From positions 310,001 to 374,000 of the forward strand of contig NC_092806.1 in the NCBI RefSeq assembly GCF_040954645.1: a DNA stretch of 64,000 bases, written 5' to 3'. The stretch comes from Diabrotica undecimpunctata (lineage: Eukaryota; Arthropoda; Insecta; Coleoptera; Chrysomelidae). A program made the translations under genes and the position numbers. Positions within the stretch are counted from its first letter, which is position 1; every line of letters begins with the position of its first letter. This document shows positions 23,808 to 32,159 of this stretch, piece after piece. The notes below the pieces were generated by a model. It made no database searches. It was given only the letters and a program-made list of their open reading frames with translations, and had not been told where the DNA came from.

Positions 23808-26800
23808 TTGCCCCCCTCTTAAAAGATGGTTCCTCCTGGAACCTTGTCGGGACTGGAACCGGAACTGTATGCTGGTATCGGCAACTGGACCCTCTTTTAC
23901 AACTTCCAGTTGTATAAAAATGACAAGGGACGGTTTTCTCTCCGCACCAGTAACTATGCGGATTGCAACAGACTAACACCTGGACTTCGGTGTCTTTGAA
24001 GATCTCCTCCACCATATTTCGGATAACCCTCCAATCTAATTGGCGGCACTCCAACTTTGGCATGGCTAACTTTTGCACGTCGGACTCTAGTACGTGCCCT
24101 CTCAATTGAAGTAAGGCTTCCCATACATCTCGGTAGGTAGGTTGGTCACGGGCAGTGTCTTTTGTTACCAGGTAGAAAAGGTAACGTGATGCATCTTGGA
24201 GTTTCAAGGTTTTACCGGGAGCTGGCACTTGGCATTGAAGTTCTGCAACTCGACCAAACTTCCTTCGAAAGACGGATGCCAACCCTGGTGCGTCTTTGAT
24301 ACTGGCCGGGATGGTAAGGGCCAGCGAGTAGTCATCGGGGAGCGCGAGTAGATCTTGCTTTTCTTCAGTGGTAACACCATGTCTCGCTTTACCGGTACCT
24401 CCATAGGCACCCATGAATTCCTCAAACGTGAGGTCAGACACATCTTGGACTTGGTTTACTTCCACTTCTTCATCTACGTTGTGGTCACCTTCGAAAGACG
24501 CCAACCGGTTATGGTGTACTATCATCGGCTTTCCCTTCGGAATCTTGCTTATTCGGTAGATGACATCGTTGATCTTCTCCATAATGAGGTATGGACCTTC
24601 CCAAAACTGCTGCAATTTGGGAGAACAACCTTTTCGCTTCTTGGGATTATACAGCCATACTTTGTCGTTCTTCTTAAAGCAACCCTTTTCGGCTTGTGTA
24701 TCGTACCGTTTCTTCATTCGGTCGCTAGCGATCTGAAGGTGGGAACGGACCAACTCATGTACATCGTCCATTCTTCTTCGTAATTCGATCACATAATCTT
24801 CACCTGCTACATCTTCTCCAGGTCGACACCCAAATTCTAGATCACAAGGTAGTCGCATTTCGCGTCCGAATAGGACTCTGGCTGGTGTCTGGCCCGTTGA
24901 TTCGTTAACAGCAGATCTGTAGGCCATCGTGAAGAACGGAAGGTATTGGTCCCAGTCTCGCTGATGATCGGACACCATCTTTGTCAAATACTTGCCAACT
25001 GTCCTATTCATTCGTTCTACCATACCATCCGATTGCGGATGATACGCGGTAGTTCTTGTTTTCTTCATGCCAAGTCTATCACATATTCCTTGGAATAGAT
25101 CACTTTCGAAGTTCCTGCCTTGGTCACTATGGATCTCCAAAGGCACTCCAAATCGGCTGATATATTCTTGGATCAACTTATCTGCAACGGTGGCGGCCTT
25201 CTGGTCTGGAAGTGCGTAAATCTCGACCCACTTAGTGAAGTAATCCATTACTACCAACATGTACTTGCCCCCATTTTCACTTTCTGGAAATGGCCCTGCA
25301 ATGTCCAAAGCTATTCTTTCAAACGGGCTTCCAACATTATATTGTCTCATAGGAGCTCTCCTTTTCCGGTGAGGCCCGTTACTCGTAGCACAAATAGTAC
25401 ATTTCTTACACCAGTCTTTTACGTCGTCGGAACTGTTCATCCAATAAAACCGTTCCCGAATTCGCTGAAGGGTTTTCCTTACACCAAAATGCCCTCCCGA
25501 TGGACTGTCGTGTAACTGACGAAGTACTTCGGCTATTCTGCTCTTTGGGATCACCAACTGTCTTCTCTTCTCTGAACCGTCATCATTTTCCAGGACTCGT
25601 TTAAGCAAGCCATCTTCGATGATAAATGAGTCCCACTGGGCCCAATACGTCTTAACTACTGAGCATAGGTTTGATATTTCCTGCCAAGGTGGTCGACGGT
25701 TTTCCTCTTTCCATTTTCGGATTTTCTGTATAACTGGATCTCTCTCTTGTTCTTCCCTTATCTTAGTAGGCGTCCAGTCGTCGTTGACAATCGTCGTTCT
25801 TAGCACTGCTGCTTCCTTGGATTCCGTTTTGTTGCAGTGAGGACACTCTGCTGGGCATGGCCTTCTGGAAAGAGAATCAGCGTTTCTGTGGCTAACTCCG
25901 GCTCGGTGCTCAATCTTAAAATCGTATTCTTGGAGTCGTTCGATCCACCTGGCTATCTGACCCTCTGGATTCTTAAACTGCATCAACCACTTAAGGGCGG
26001 CATGGTCGGTTCGGATTAAAAACTTCCTTCCATAGAGGTATTGATAGAAGTGCTCTACTGATTTCACTACTGCCAGAAGTTCTCTTCTCGTGACGCAATA
26101 ATTCCGCTCAGGTTTTGAAAGGACTTTACTAAAATATCCGAGGACTCGTTCCTGTCCTCCTTGAATCTGAGACAGCACTCCTCCAATTCCCACGTTACTT
26201 GCATCCGTATCTAAGATGAACTCTCCTTCTGGCAGTGGATACCCCAAAATTGGTGCTGTTATTAAATGCTTTTTCAACGTTTCAAAGGCATTTTGGCAGT
26301 CTATATCCCAGCGGTATTCTCTTGCTTCCTCTGTAAGTCGCGTTAATGGCTTAGCGATATCTGCAAACTTCTTAATAAACCTCCGGTAGTAAGTACATAG
26401 TCCAAGAAAACTTCTCACTTGATGTTTGTCAGTTGGTTTTGGCCATTCCTTAATGGAATCGATTTTTCCCTTATCCACGGCCACTCCTTCTTTACTGACT
26501 ATATGACCCAGATAATTGACTTTACCTTGAAATAGCTGGCACTTCTTGGGGTTTAGCATCAATTGGGCAGCTTTAAGTCGATTAAAAACGTTTTCTAAAT
26601 TCCTCAAATGATCTTCGAATGTCTTCCCCAAGACGATTATGTCATCTAAATAAACCAGGCATGTTTTCCAAGATAACCCTCTCAACACATTTTCCATAAG
26701 CCTCTCAAATGTCGCAGGAGCATTACAAAGTCCAAATGGCATAACGTTGAATTGCCACAATCCAGATCCTGTGGTGAAGGCTGTCTTTTCTTTATCTACT

Positions 26801-29196
26801 GGGTCCATTTCTACCTGCCAGTATCCAGACTTCAAATCCAAAGTAGAAAACAATTTACTTCCAGCCAATGTGTCCAATGTGTCATCGATCCGAGGCAGAG
26901 GGTAACTATCTTTCTTGGTAACGTTGTTCAGCAAACGGTAATCCACACAGAACCTCGTCGTTCCGTCTTTCTTCTTAACCAGGACCACCGGAGAGACCCA
27001 TGGGCTCGTAGAAGGTTCTATCACCCCGTCTTTCTTCATTTCCTGAACAATCGTTTCAGCTTCCTCTCTCTTCGCCTGTGGTAATCGTCGAGCTGTTTGA
27101 CGAATTGGCTTAGCATTACCAGTATCAATTTTATGCTTAACAACGGTAGTTCTTCCCGTCTTTCCTCCTTTCGGTACGAAAATATCACGATACTGCCGAA
27201 GAAATTCCCTTAATTTCCTTTTCTCCATCTGATTTAGAGACTGTCCTGCAACTGCAACCATTTGGTCGAATTTGTCGTTGGAATTATCAGATGTTGTCGC
27301 CTGACGGATTATGGATGTCACAGGTACACAAGTTCCTACCTTTGTCTCTTTCTTGATGGTCACTGGGTAGTCGTTGACATTGATAAGTCTCACAGGAATT
27401 TCTTTGGCCGAAGTCACCAATTCCTTTCCAATTATGATTCCACGGCCAACCTCATCGTCGTGGTTCCAAGGCTCCATCATAACAGGTGTCCCTTCGTCTA
27501 CAATTCCCTGTAGTCGCGCTACTATGATCGTTTCGCTTCTCGCAGGCACGACTGTATCTTCTGTAATGGCTGCTTGCACAGTGTTGTCATTATGTGGATG
27601 GAGAAATACCTCTTCGTTGCCAACTTTGATTACCTTATTCTTAAAATCCAATTGGAATCCATGCATATTCATTACGTCCATTCCTAATATAACATCCTCT
27701 TCGATGTCAGCAACTATAACAGTATGGACGAACTTTTCTGCTCCAACTCCCAATTGTACCTGGATTTCTCCATGAATGTTGGCATTTTCACCTGTAGCGG
27801 TCCGAAGTCGCAACCTCGTTGGTAACAGTTTCTTACGGCTGTTTATAACTGTTGGACGTATAATGGTTCTGGTCGCTCCGGTATCCACCAACAACGTATG
27901 TCTTTTACCATTTATTTCTCCATCTACATATACACTATCTTCACGACATTTCAAAGAAGCTATTAGTATGAGAGGGTCTTTGGAAGAGTTCCGGGTCGAA
28001 GCTGCCCCCCTAAAGTTGACTCGTTCTGGTTTTCCTGATGGTGAGTTTCTTGATTTTATGGTCTTCTTTTTCTTGCATGTCATCCTTTTCATCAAATTAA
28101 AGAGCTGGTCAAGTTTATCTTCATCTCCTTCCTCTTTTACAGTCCTAACTTTATTGTAACCGCCAGAGGCCTGCGTAGCTGACTCGTATTCGAGGGCGGC
28201 GGATAAAACATCAACCAGCGTCTTGTGACGAGCTAATCGTAGTGTTCTCTGCATTTCATGATCACGAAGACCATCAATAAACGTTTGAACGGCCAATTTT
28301 TCCATCATGTCTTCGGGAGCTGTTGGATAAGCATATCGTACTAATCTGGCAATATCTACCTCATATTCTTGAAGAGCCTCATCTTTCTTCTGTCTACGAT
28401 TTTTAAGCTGCGACTGATATACATGCTCCAAATGTTCGTGGCCATATCGCATATTTAACCTCTTCTTCAGTTGTTCGAAATCATCGGTCTCCTCTACTGC
28501 TATGGTCTGAAGCACATCTAAGGCATCTCCTCGAAGAGCGATAGTCAGGTTTACCGCCTTTTCTTTTTCAGACCATCCATTTGCTCTTGCGGCTGATTCG
28601 AACTGTTTCATGTAGTTGTTCCATGATGATTTTCCGTCGAAAGTTGGGACTTTAACATGAATAGAACCTCCACTTCCTTCAAATTTCGGCCGTGTCTCCA
28701 ACTTACATTTCGTCTCGTCTTCTTTTATCTCCACTGTAATTGGATTGTTTCCTCTCTCTGCTGTCCCGGTTTCCTCCATCTTCTTTTCCATCTCTTTCCA
28801 TATCTTTTCTTCGAAGGCCAACATATCGGCAGCAACTTGGTTTTTTAACGAAGATATTCTATCGTCCAGGGCAGACATCTCAGAAGTGACTTTAGAGATT
28901 TCCGAAGAGATGTTAGCAGAGACTTTGCTTTCCAGAGAAGAAATCTCGTTAGAAACTTTGCTTTCTAAAGAAGCGATGTCGCCGGATACTTTGTTCTCCA
29001 ATTTCGAAATCGACGAGATGACAGCATCATGTTTGTCTTCAAATATATAAGTCTCTGGATCTAGTCCTTCTTCTAGCAAAGCGTTCTTTAGTCGTTGGAC
29101 TAACTCAGCCTTTTTTCCGGTGGAAGCTAATTCTCTGTCTTCAAGATGTCTTCTTAAATTAGTCACTGTCAGCTCATAAATCGTAGCCATTTTCAC
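23797..29196 (-). CDS. Gag-Pol polyprotein with SAP, macro and CCCH domains
   Basis: The 1799-residue single frame has no stop or shift. Domains: SAP DNA/RNA-binding motif (about 3-45; LTVTNLRRHLEDRELASTGK); coiled coil (55-140); Gag capsid-like region (175-345); aspartic protease, active site DTGAT (438-442); reverse transcriptase (about 705-900) with FCVDYR (749-754) and catalytic YLDD (849-852); RNase H (about 990-1115, TDAS, RTDH, NADSLSR); integrase zinc finger H1229, H1236, C1266, C1269; integrase catalytic D1298, D1358, E1394 (DD35E); GPY/F motif at about 1533. Beyond the usual end comes a TARG1/OARD1-like macro domain (about 1611-1745) and a CX7CX5CX3H zinc finger (1758-1776). Gag lacks the common CCHC knuckle. 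Translation may start at Met1 or Met3, 70 nt after the LTR. Gag and Pol share one frame, so no frameshift is needed. Confidence 0.97.
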   Translation of the reverse strand: MKMATIYELTVTNLRRHLEDRELASTGKKAELVQRLKNALLEEGLDPETYIFEDKHDAVISSISKLENKVSGDIASLESKVSNEISSLESKVSANISSEISKVTSEMSALDDRISSLKNQVAADMLAFEEKIWKEMEKKMEETGTAERGNNPITVEIKEDETKCKLETRPKFEGSGGSIHVKVPTFDGKSSWNNYMKQFESAARANGWSEKEKAVNLTIALRGDALDVLQTIAVEETDDFEQLKKRLNMRYGHEHLEHVYQSQLKNRRQKKDEALQEYEVDIARLVRYAYPTAPEDMMEKLAVQTFIDGLRDHEMQRTLRLARHKTLVDVLSAALEYESATQASGGYNKVRTVKEEGDEDKLDQLFNLMKRMTCKKKKTIKSRNSPSGKPERVNFRGAASTRNSSKDPLILIASLKCREDSVYVDGEINGKRHTLLVDTGATRTIIRPTVINSRKKLLPTRLRLRTATGENANIHGEIQVQLGVGAEKFVHTVIVADIEEDVILGMDVMNMHGFQLDFKNKVIKVGNEEVFLHPHNDNTVQAAITEDTVVPARSETIIVARLQGIVDEGTPVMMEPWNHDDEVGRGIIIGKELVTSAKEIPVRLINVNDYPVTIKKETKVGTCVPVTSIIRQATTSDNSNDKFDQMVAVAGQSLNQMEKRKLREFLRQYRDIFVPKGGKTGRTTVVKHKIDTGNAKPIRQTARRLPQAKREEAETIVQEMKKDGVIEPSTSPWVSPVVLVKKKDGTTRFCVDYRLLNNVTKKDSYPLPRIDDTLDTLAGSKLFSTLDLKSGYWQVEMDPVDKEKTAFTTGSGLWQFNVMPFGLCNAPATFERLMENVLRGLSWKTCLVYLDDIIVLGKTFEDHLRNLENVFNRLKAAQLMLNPKKCQLFQGKVNYLGHIVSKEGVAVDKGKIDSIKEWPKPTDKHQVRSFLGLCTYYRRFIKKFADIAKPLTRLTEEAREYRWDIDCQNAFETLKKHLITAPILGYPLPEGEFILDTDASNVGIGGVLSQIQGGQERVLGYFSKVLSKPERNYCVTRRELLAVVKSVEHFYQYLYGRKFLIRTDHAALKWLMQFKNPEGQIARWIERLQEYDFKIEHRAGVSHRNADSLSRRPCPAECPHCNKTESKEAAVLRTTIVNDDWTPTKIREEQERDPVIQKIRKWKEENRRPPWQEISNLCSVVKTYWAQWDSFIIEDGLLKRVLENDDGSEKRRQLVIPKSRIAEVLRQLHDSPSGGHFGVRKTLQRIRERFYWMNSSDDVKDWCKKCTICATSNGPHRKRRAPMRQYNVGSPFERIALDIAGPFPESENGGKYMLVVMDYFTKWVEIYALPDQKAATVADKLIQEYISRFGVPLEIHSDQGRNFESDLFQGICDRLGMKKTRTTAYHPQSDGMVERMNRTVGKYLTKMVSDHQRDWDQYLPFFTMAYRSAVNESTGQTPARVLFGREMRLPCDLEFGCRPGEDVAGEDYVIELRRRMDDVHELVRSHLQIASDRMKKRYDTQAEKGCFKKNDKVWLYNPKKRKGCSPKLQQFWEGPYLIMEKINDVIYRISKIPKGKPMIVHHNRLASFEGDHNVDEEVEVNQVQDVSDLTFEEFMGAYGGTGKARHGVTTEEKQDLLALPDDYSLALTIPASIKDAPGLASVFRRKFGRVAELQCQVPAPGKTLKLQDASRYLFYLVTKDTARDQPTYRDVWEALLQLRGHVLESDVQKLAMPKLECRQLDWRVIRNMVEEIFKDTEVQVLVCCNPHSYWCGEKTVPCHFYTTGSCKRGSSCRYQHTVPVPVPTRFQEEPSFKRGAMLR
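23808..23822 (-). other. Polypurine tract of the Gypsy element
   Basis: The coding strand reads AAGAGGGGGGCAA directly before the 3' LTR, the expected plus-strand primer. It lies inside the ORF, encoding part of the last residues (FKRGAMLR). Confidence 0.85.
23869..23946 (-). other. CCCH zinc finger at the C-terminus of Gypsy Pol
   Basis: Residues 1758-1776 fit CX7CX5CX3H exactly (C1758, C1766, C1772, H1776), with the typical 'C.F...G.C.RG..CRYQH' wording of RNA-binding CCCH fingers. It may supply the nucleic-acid binding normally provided by a Gag CCHC knuckle, which is absent here. Confidence 0.85.
23962..24366 (-). other. Macro domain at the C-terminus of Gypsy Pol
   Basis: Residues about 1611-1745. 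LASVFRRKFGRVAELQ, RYLFYLVTKDTARDQPTY, LAMPKLEC and IRNMVEEIFKDTEVQVLV line up block by block with the ADP-ribose-hydrolysing macro domain family TARG1 (OARD1). The lysine that is catalytic in TARG1 is kept (K1679, in LVTKD). The loop holding the catalytic aspartate is two residues shorter (ECRQLDW), so hydrolase activity is doubtful while ADP-ribose binding is still possible. The homology claim rests on recognition of the family; the role is inference. Confidence 0.8.
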
Positions 29197-29244
29197 AATT
29201 TATTTTATATTCACTTGTATTATTATTATAAGTCTAATTTATGT

Positions 29245-29265
29245 TCGATCTCACTCTGACACCAT
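29245..29265 (-). other. Primer-binding site of the Gypsy element
   Basis: Two bases inside the 5' LTR end, the coding strand reads TGGTGTCAGAGTGAG. The leading TGG complements the CCA end of a tRNA, as in most LTR elements. I cannot name the tRNA with confidence. Confidence 0.6.
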
Positions 29266-29266
29266 T

Positions 29267-29685
29267 TGTTGTGAATTTATTAATTGTTAAGTCTTTAATT
29301 TATAATGTCTTGTTCTTATCTTAATTCATTAAAAAGCACAATGACTGATATTTATTTATTTTCACTAAACATACATAATTTATTAAAAAGCGAACGTAAC
29401 ATTTTATCGCGAGCGCGTCGTCCGAATTAACTCTGTTTTCAAAATAAAAGTTCCTCCATATTTATACGAAAACAGCTGCTCTAGAATCCCATGGATTTTG
29501 ACCTCAATTGACCTGGTTTCGCCTCGAATGGACAGGCCTAATTCCGGAAGATTCGAATGGAACCAGTTTTTTTTATTACTTGGAGTTTATGCCAGCTATT
29601 CGAAAGGTCTCGTATATTCTAAAACAGAACAGCATTAGTCATAATATAATACGGTTATTTTTAGGCCAGGATTTTTATCGTAACA
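29267..29685 (-). repeat. 5' LTR of the Gypsy element
   Basis: 419 bp, boundaries TG...CA. On the coding strand it has TATAAATA (plus-strand 29459-29466) as a likely promoter TATA box, and an AATAAATAAA poly(A)-signal region about 110 bp further on (plus-strand about 29350-29362). It reads as identical to 23389-23807. Confidence 0.95.
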
Positions 29686-29689
29686 ATAT

Positions 29690-30479
29690 CAAGAATCTCA
29701 ATCAACTATTGCCTTAGGAGCGCCGTTAAGAGCCTTGATACAAGAGTGCGCACAGAAAAATATAAAGTATTTAGTTATTGTAAAAGTATCAATGAGAATA
29801 ATCACTTAATTAATGATGAAATACAAAAAGCAAAAAAATATATAAAAATACTACAAGATAAACATAACAAAGAAAATTGGAATTTGAGAAGAATTAAAAT
29901 TGCCATTACAATCACTCCACTCAATCTTTTTGACTTTTTTCTATTTAAGGCAAGGACGTAAATTAAATGATATTTGGCATAATTTATGGCAAAAATATTT
30001 AAGGAGATATGCGCCTTGCTGCAAATAGAGCAAGTAAACTCCACAGCGTATCATCACGAGACAATTGGAGTTTTAGAAAGAAGCGTTAGAATACCTTGTG
30101 TGGAATATTTTACAACCCACTTCAACACACCAAATAGTAAATAAAAAAATATTAAAAAAGGAGTATACATATTTTTAACGACGTAAACCACATATTAAGT
30201 AGTTTATGTTTAAGACCTGGACTTGTAACCAGTCATTTTTAGTATTTCTTAACTGACCTTATCTTTTTTAATTAAAAGAAACAAAACTTTCGTCTAGCTG
30301 TGGCTTCGCTTTAAGGCTTGGACAAATCTGTCATGTTGCCTTCCAATTCGACTACGATCATACAGCTGGACGACTGTATGACAGGAGAATTTACTGTGTC
30401 TTGTGAATTCCGAAGGCAGACCTGTCCGCCAGGTGACCAATCCTACACCAATCTGTCTCCTTTCCTGGAATTTTTAGAT
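29690..30479. other. No gene recognised
   Basis: AT-rich flank of the Gypsy insertion. A less AT-rich, non-repetitive segment lies at 30290-30470. The open frame at 29746-29961 is Lys/Asn/Ile-rich without a domain. Confidence 0.5.
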
Positions 30480-31060
30480 TAATTTTTATATTTCCATGAT
30501 GTTACTGTAGGTTTCACCAGAACAATTGAGGCACACTGCAGAGACTTTAATGCCTGCTTTTCGGTAACCACACAGTTTCCCTTGCATCTGCAGAAGATTA
30601 ATTTCAGAAATTCGGGGAGTGCTGGAGTTTTGAAAGATTTGATTGGTATCCAAAATTTTACATGCTTTTTTTAGAGCCCACTCTTCAAGATCGCAATGGC
30701 TCCCGGTAATAAACTCGACTATGGAAACAAGCTGCATCTTGTGTTGGCGGAAGTGATGATAAGTTCGCCAACGTCAGTGGACCAAAAATGGTTCGGCTTT
30801 CTCATTGAGGAGTAATGCTGTTCCGCTAGCGGAAAATTTTGATGAATTTAAATTTGTTGATCTTAAAAGCTACTGATGTTGTGTCGCATCCTGAAAAAGT
30901 GTGGAAAAACAGCAAATTCTGTTGCGACATTCTTAGAATGCCGCAAGCGCAGAACGGATGATAACTGTATCTGCATCAGATTCAGCCTGGTCGATTCCAA
31001 AACCCACTTCTGATAGATCGGTTTTGTAGAGTGCATAGTAAGCTTATTTTGTTTTTTTTT
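30480..31060 (-). pseudogene. Fragment of a transposon-associated nuclease-like protein (GCDTTS motif)
   Basis: Read right to left over several frames: LYKTDLSEVGFGIDQ, ESDADTVIIRSAL (about 31020-30950), then LLFFHTFSGCDTTSVAF (about 30910-30860), LANLSSLPPTQDAACFHSRVYY (about 30770-30705) and ending in the 30486-30737 frame. The sequence 'EADT...', 'F.H..SGCDTTS', 'LPPT..AA..HS.RVY' in this order is characteristic of a large insect and cnidarian protein family that I associate with DNA transposons and a PIN/XPG-like nuclease fold. Several stops and shifts are present. The family is recognised from its motifs; its function is not certain. Confidence 0.55.
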
Positions 31061-31447
31061 TATTATCAAGAAGTAAATCTTACGATAATGTTGGTACGAT
31101 GCTTTTATTAAACTTTATCTCTGTCGATTGGTGCTTTTTCATGCGGCTTAAGCACACGAGGTGGGGTAAGTTTTATGGTGGCGGAAAGTGTCGATAATAA
31201 ATTAATGATAACAGTAATGTAATAAAATAATAAAATAATTTAAAATGATATTAAATAGAAAAAAAAACAAATAATAGAAAACTACGTCTAGTTGTTCATT
31301 TTTATGGTTTTCTTACAAGTAGTCAAGGTCCCGGTCAAATTCGGAGCGCTGTAAAACCCAGAAAACTTAATAAAATTAAACAAATTTGTAGTGAAAATTT
31401 TCTTTGAAGAAACCTCTATAACCTAATATTGTAATCCACTAGAAAAC
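31061..31447. other. No gene recognised
   Basis: AT-rich sequence with a poly(AATAA)-like run around 31215-31260. No coding signal. Confidence 0.5.
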
Positions 31448-31562
31448 TTCCTGTAGCTGGCTGTATACCATGTACCACAAAATTTTTTATTTCAAATCCT
31501 TTATAAAAGGTATACCTTAAACGGTATATAATAAAATACCCAAACGGGCTATATCACAAAAA

Positions 31563-31608
31563 CATTACAGAACGTTTTCTGAATGTAAATTTCATCATCA
31601 GTGTAATG
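31563..31608 (-). ncRNA. Hammerhead ribozyme, left arm
   Basis: Minus-strand partner of the right-arm motif. Stem I is CATTACA/TGTAATG, 7 Watson-Crick pairs (plus-strand 31602-31608 and 31563-31569). The core CTGATGA is at 31595-31601. Stem II is TGAA/TTCA. GAA is at 31577-31579, AACGTT at 31571-31576, and the cleavage C is at 31570. Where the two arms differ (stem I and stem II), pairing is kept: A-U here versus G-U in the right arm. That argues for selection on structure. Confidence 0.78.
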
Positions 31609-31944
31609 AAGTATATATGATATGAGCCATTAAAATATATGGGTGAAAACCCGTTAAATGTTAATAATTTATAGATATGTTACATTATATATTATTGCAA
31701 ATTAGGATGTTCAAGTTACCGTTGGAATTGGTAACATGGCAAGGTATGGCTTTACGTAGGTTACATGGTCCTGAGACAAAGTGTCTTCGAGGACCTGTTG
31801 ATAACATACATTTCCATGTTACCAATTCCAACGGTAACTTGAACATCCTAATTTGCAATAATATATAATGTAACATATCTATAAATTAATAATATTTAAC
31901 GGGTTTTTACCCATATATTTTAGTGGTTCATAGCATGTATACTT

Positions 31945-31990
31945 CGTTACACTGATGATGGAATTTACATTCAGAAAACGTTCTGTAATG
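31945..31990 (+). ncRNA. Hammerhead ribozyme, right arm
   Basis: Stem I CGTTACA (31945-31951) pairs with TGTAATG (31984-31990), 7 bp including one G-U. The core CTGATGA is at 31952-31958. Stem II is TGGA/TTCA with a 7-nt loop (31959-31973). GAA is at 31974-31976. Stem III is the self-complementary AACGTT (31977-31982). C31983 is the cleavage nucleotide. Every invariant hammerhead residue is present. A 6-nt palindrome cannot fold as a hairpin on itself, so stem III would form between two molecules, as described for minimal PLE and retrozyme hammerheads. Confidence 0.75.
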
Positions 31991-32159
31991 TATTTGTGAT
32001 ATAGCCCGTTTGGGTATTTTATTATATACCGTTTAAGGTATACCTTCTAGAAAGGATTTGAAATAAAAAATTTTTTGATACATGGTATACAGCCCGTTTG
32101 GGTATTTTATTATATACCTTTTATAAAGGATTTAAAATAAATTTTTTTCTCTATAATAT

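Larger units (their letters stand above)
23389..29685 (-). mobile_element. Complete Ty3/Gypsy LTR retrotransposon (6297 bp)
   Basis: Two direct 419-bp LTRs (23389-23807 and 29267-29685) start TG and end CA. I find no difference between them, which implies very recent insertion. They are flanked by a 4-bp duplication, ATAT, at 23385-23388 and 29686-29689. The element is read right to left: 5' LTR, TGG primer-binding start, one 1799-codon ORF, purine tract, 3' LTR. The order protease, reverse transcriptase, RNase H, integrase defines Ty3/Gypsy. No envelope gene is present. Everything needed for transposition appears intact. Confidence 0.97.
31459..32094. repeat. 636-bp foldback (palindromic) element with ribozyme arms
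   Basis: The arms, about 315 bp each, are reverse complements with scattered differences, centred near 31776. The outermost matched ends are 'ggctgtataccatgta' at 31459 and its complement ending at 32094. Near-identical 63-residue frames on opposite strands (31677-31868 plus, 31685-31876 minus) are a symptom of this symmetry and not genes. Each arm holds one hammerhead motif pointing outwards. Right of it, 32091-32155 repeats part of the arm end in direct orientation ('agcccgtttgggtattttat'). The layout suggests two retroelement ends joined tail to tail. Confidence 0.9.

Noticed and set aside
23630..23917. Plus-strand frame repeated at 29508-29717
   Set aside because: It lies inside the two LTRs, antisense to the Gypsy element; the identity only reflects LTR duplication.
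24355..29050. A dozen plus-strand frames of 60-142 codons opposite Gag-Pol
   Set aside because: Antisense shadows of a long, coding-biased frame; no domains.
23389..29685. An envelope gene making the Gypsy element an errantivirus
   Set aside because: No ORF lies between integrase and the 3' LTR other than the macro/CCCH extension in the same frame, and it has no signal peptide or membrane segment.
31677..31876. Two nearly identical 63-codon proteins on opposite strands
   Set aside because: Direct result of the foldback symmetry; no start context, domain or codon signal.
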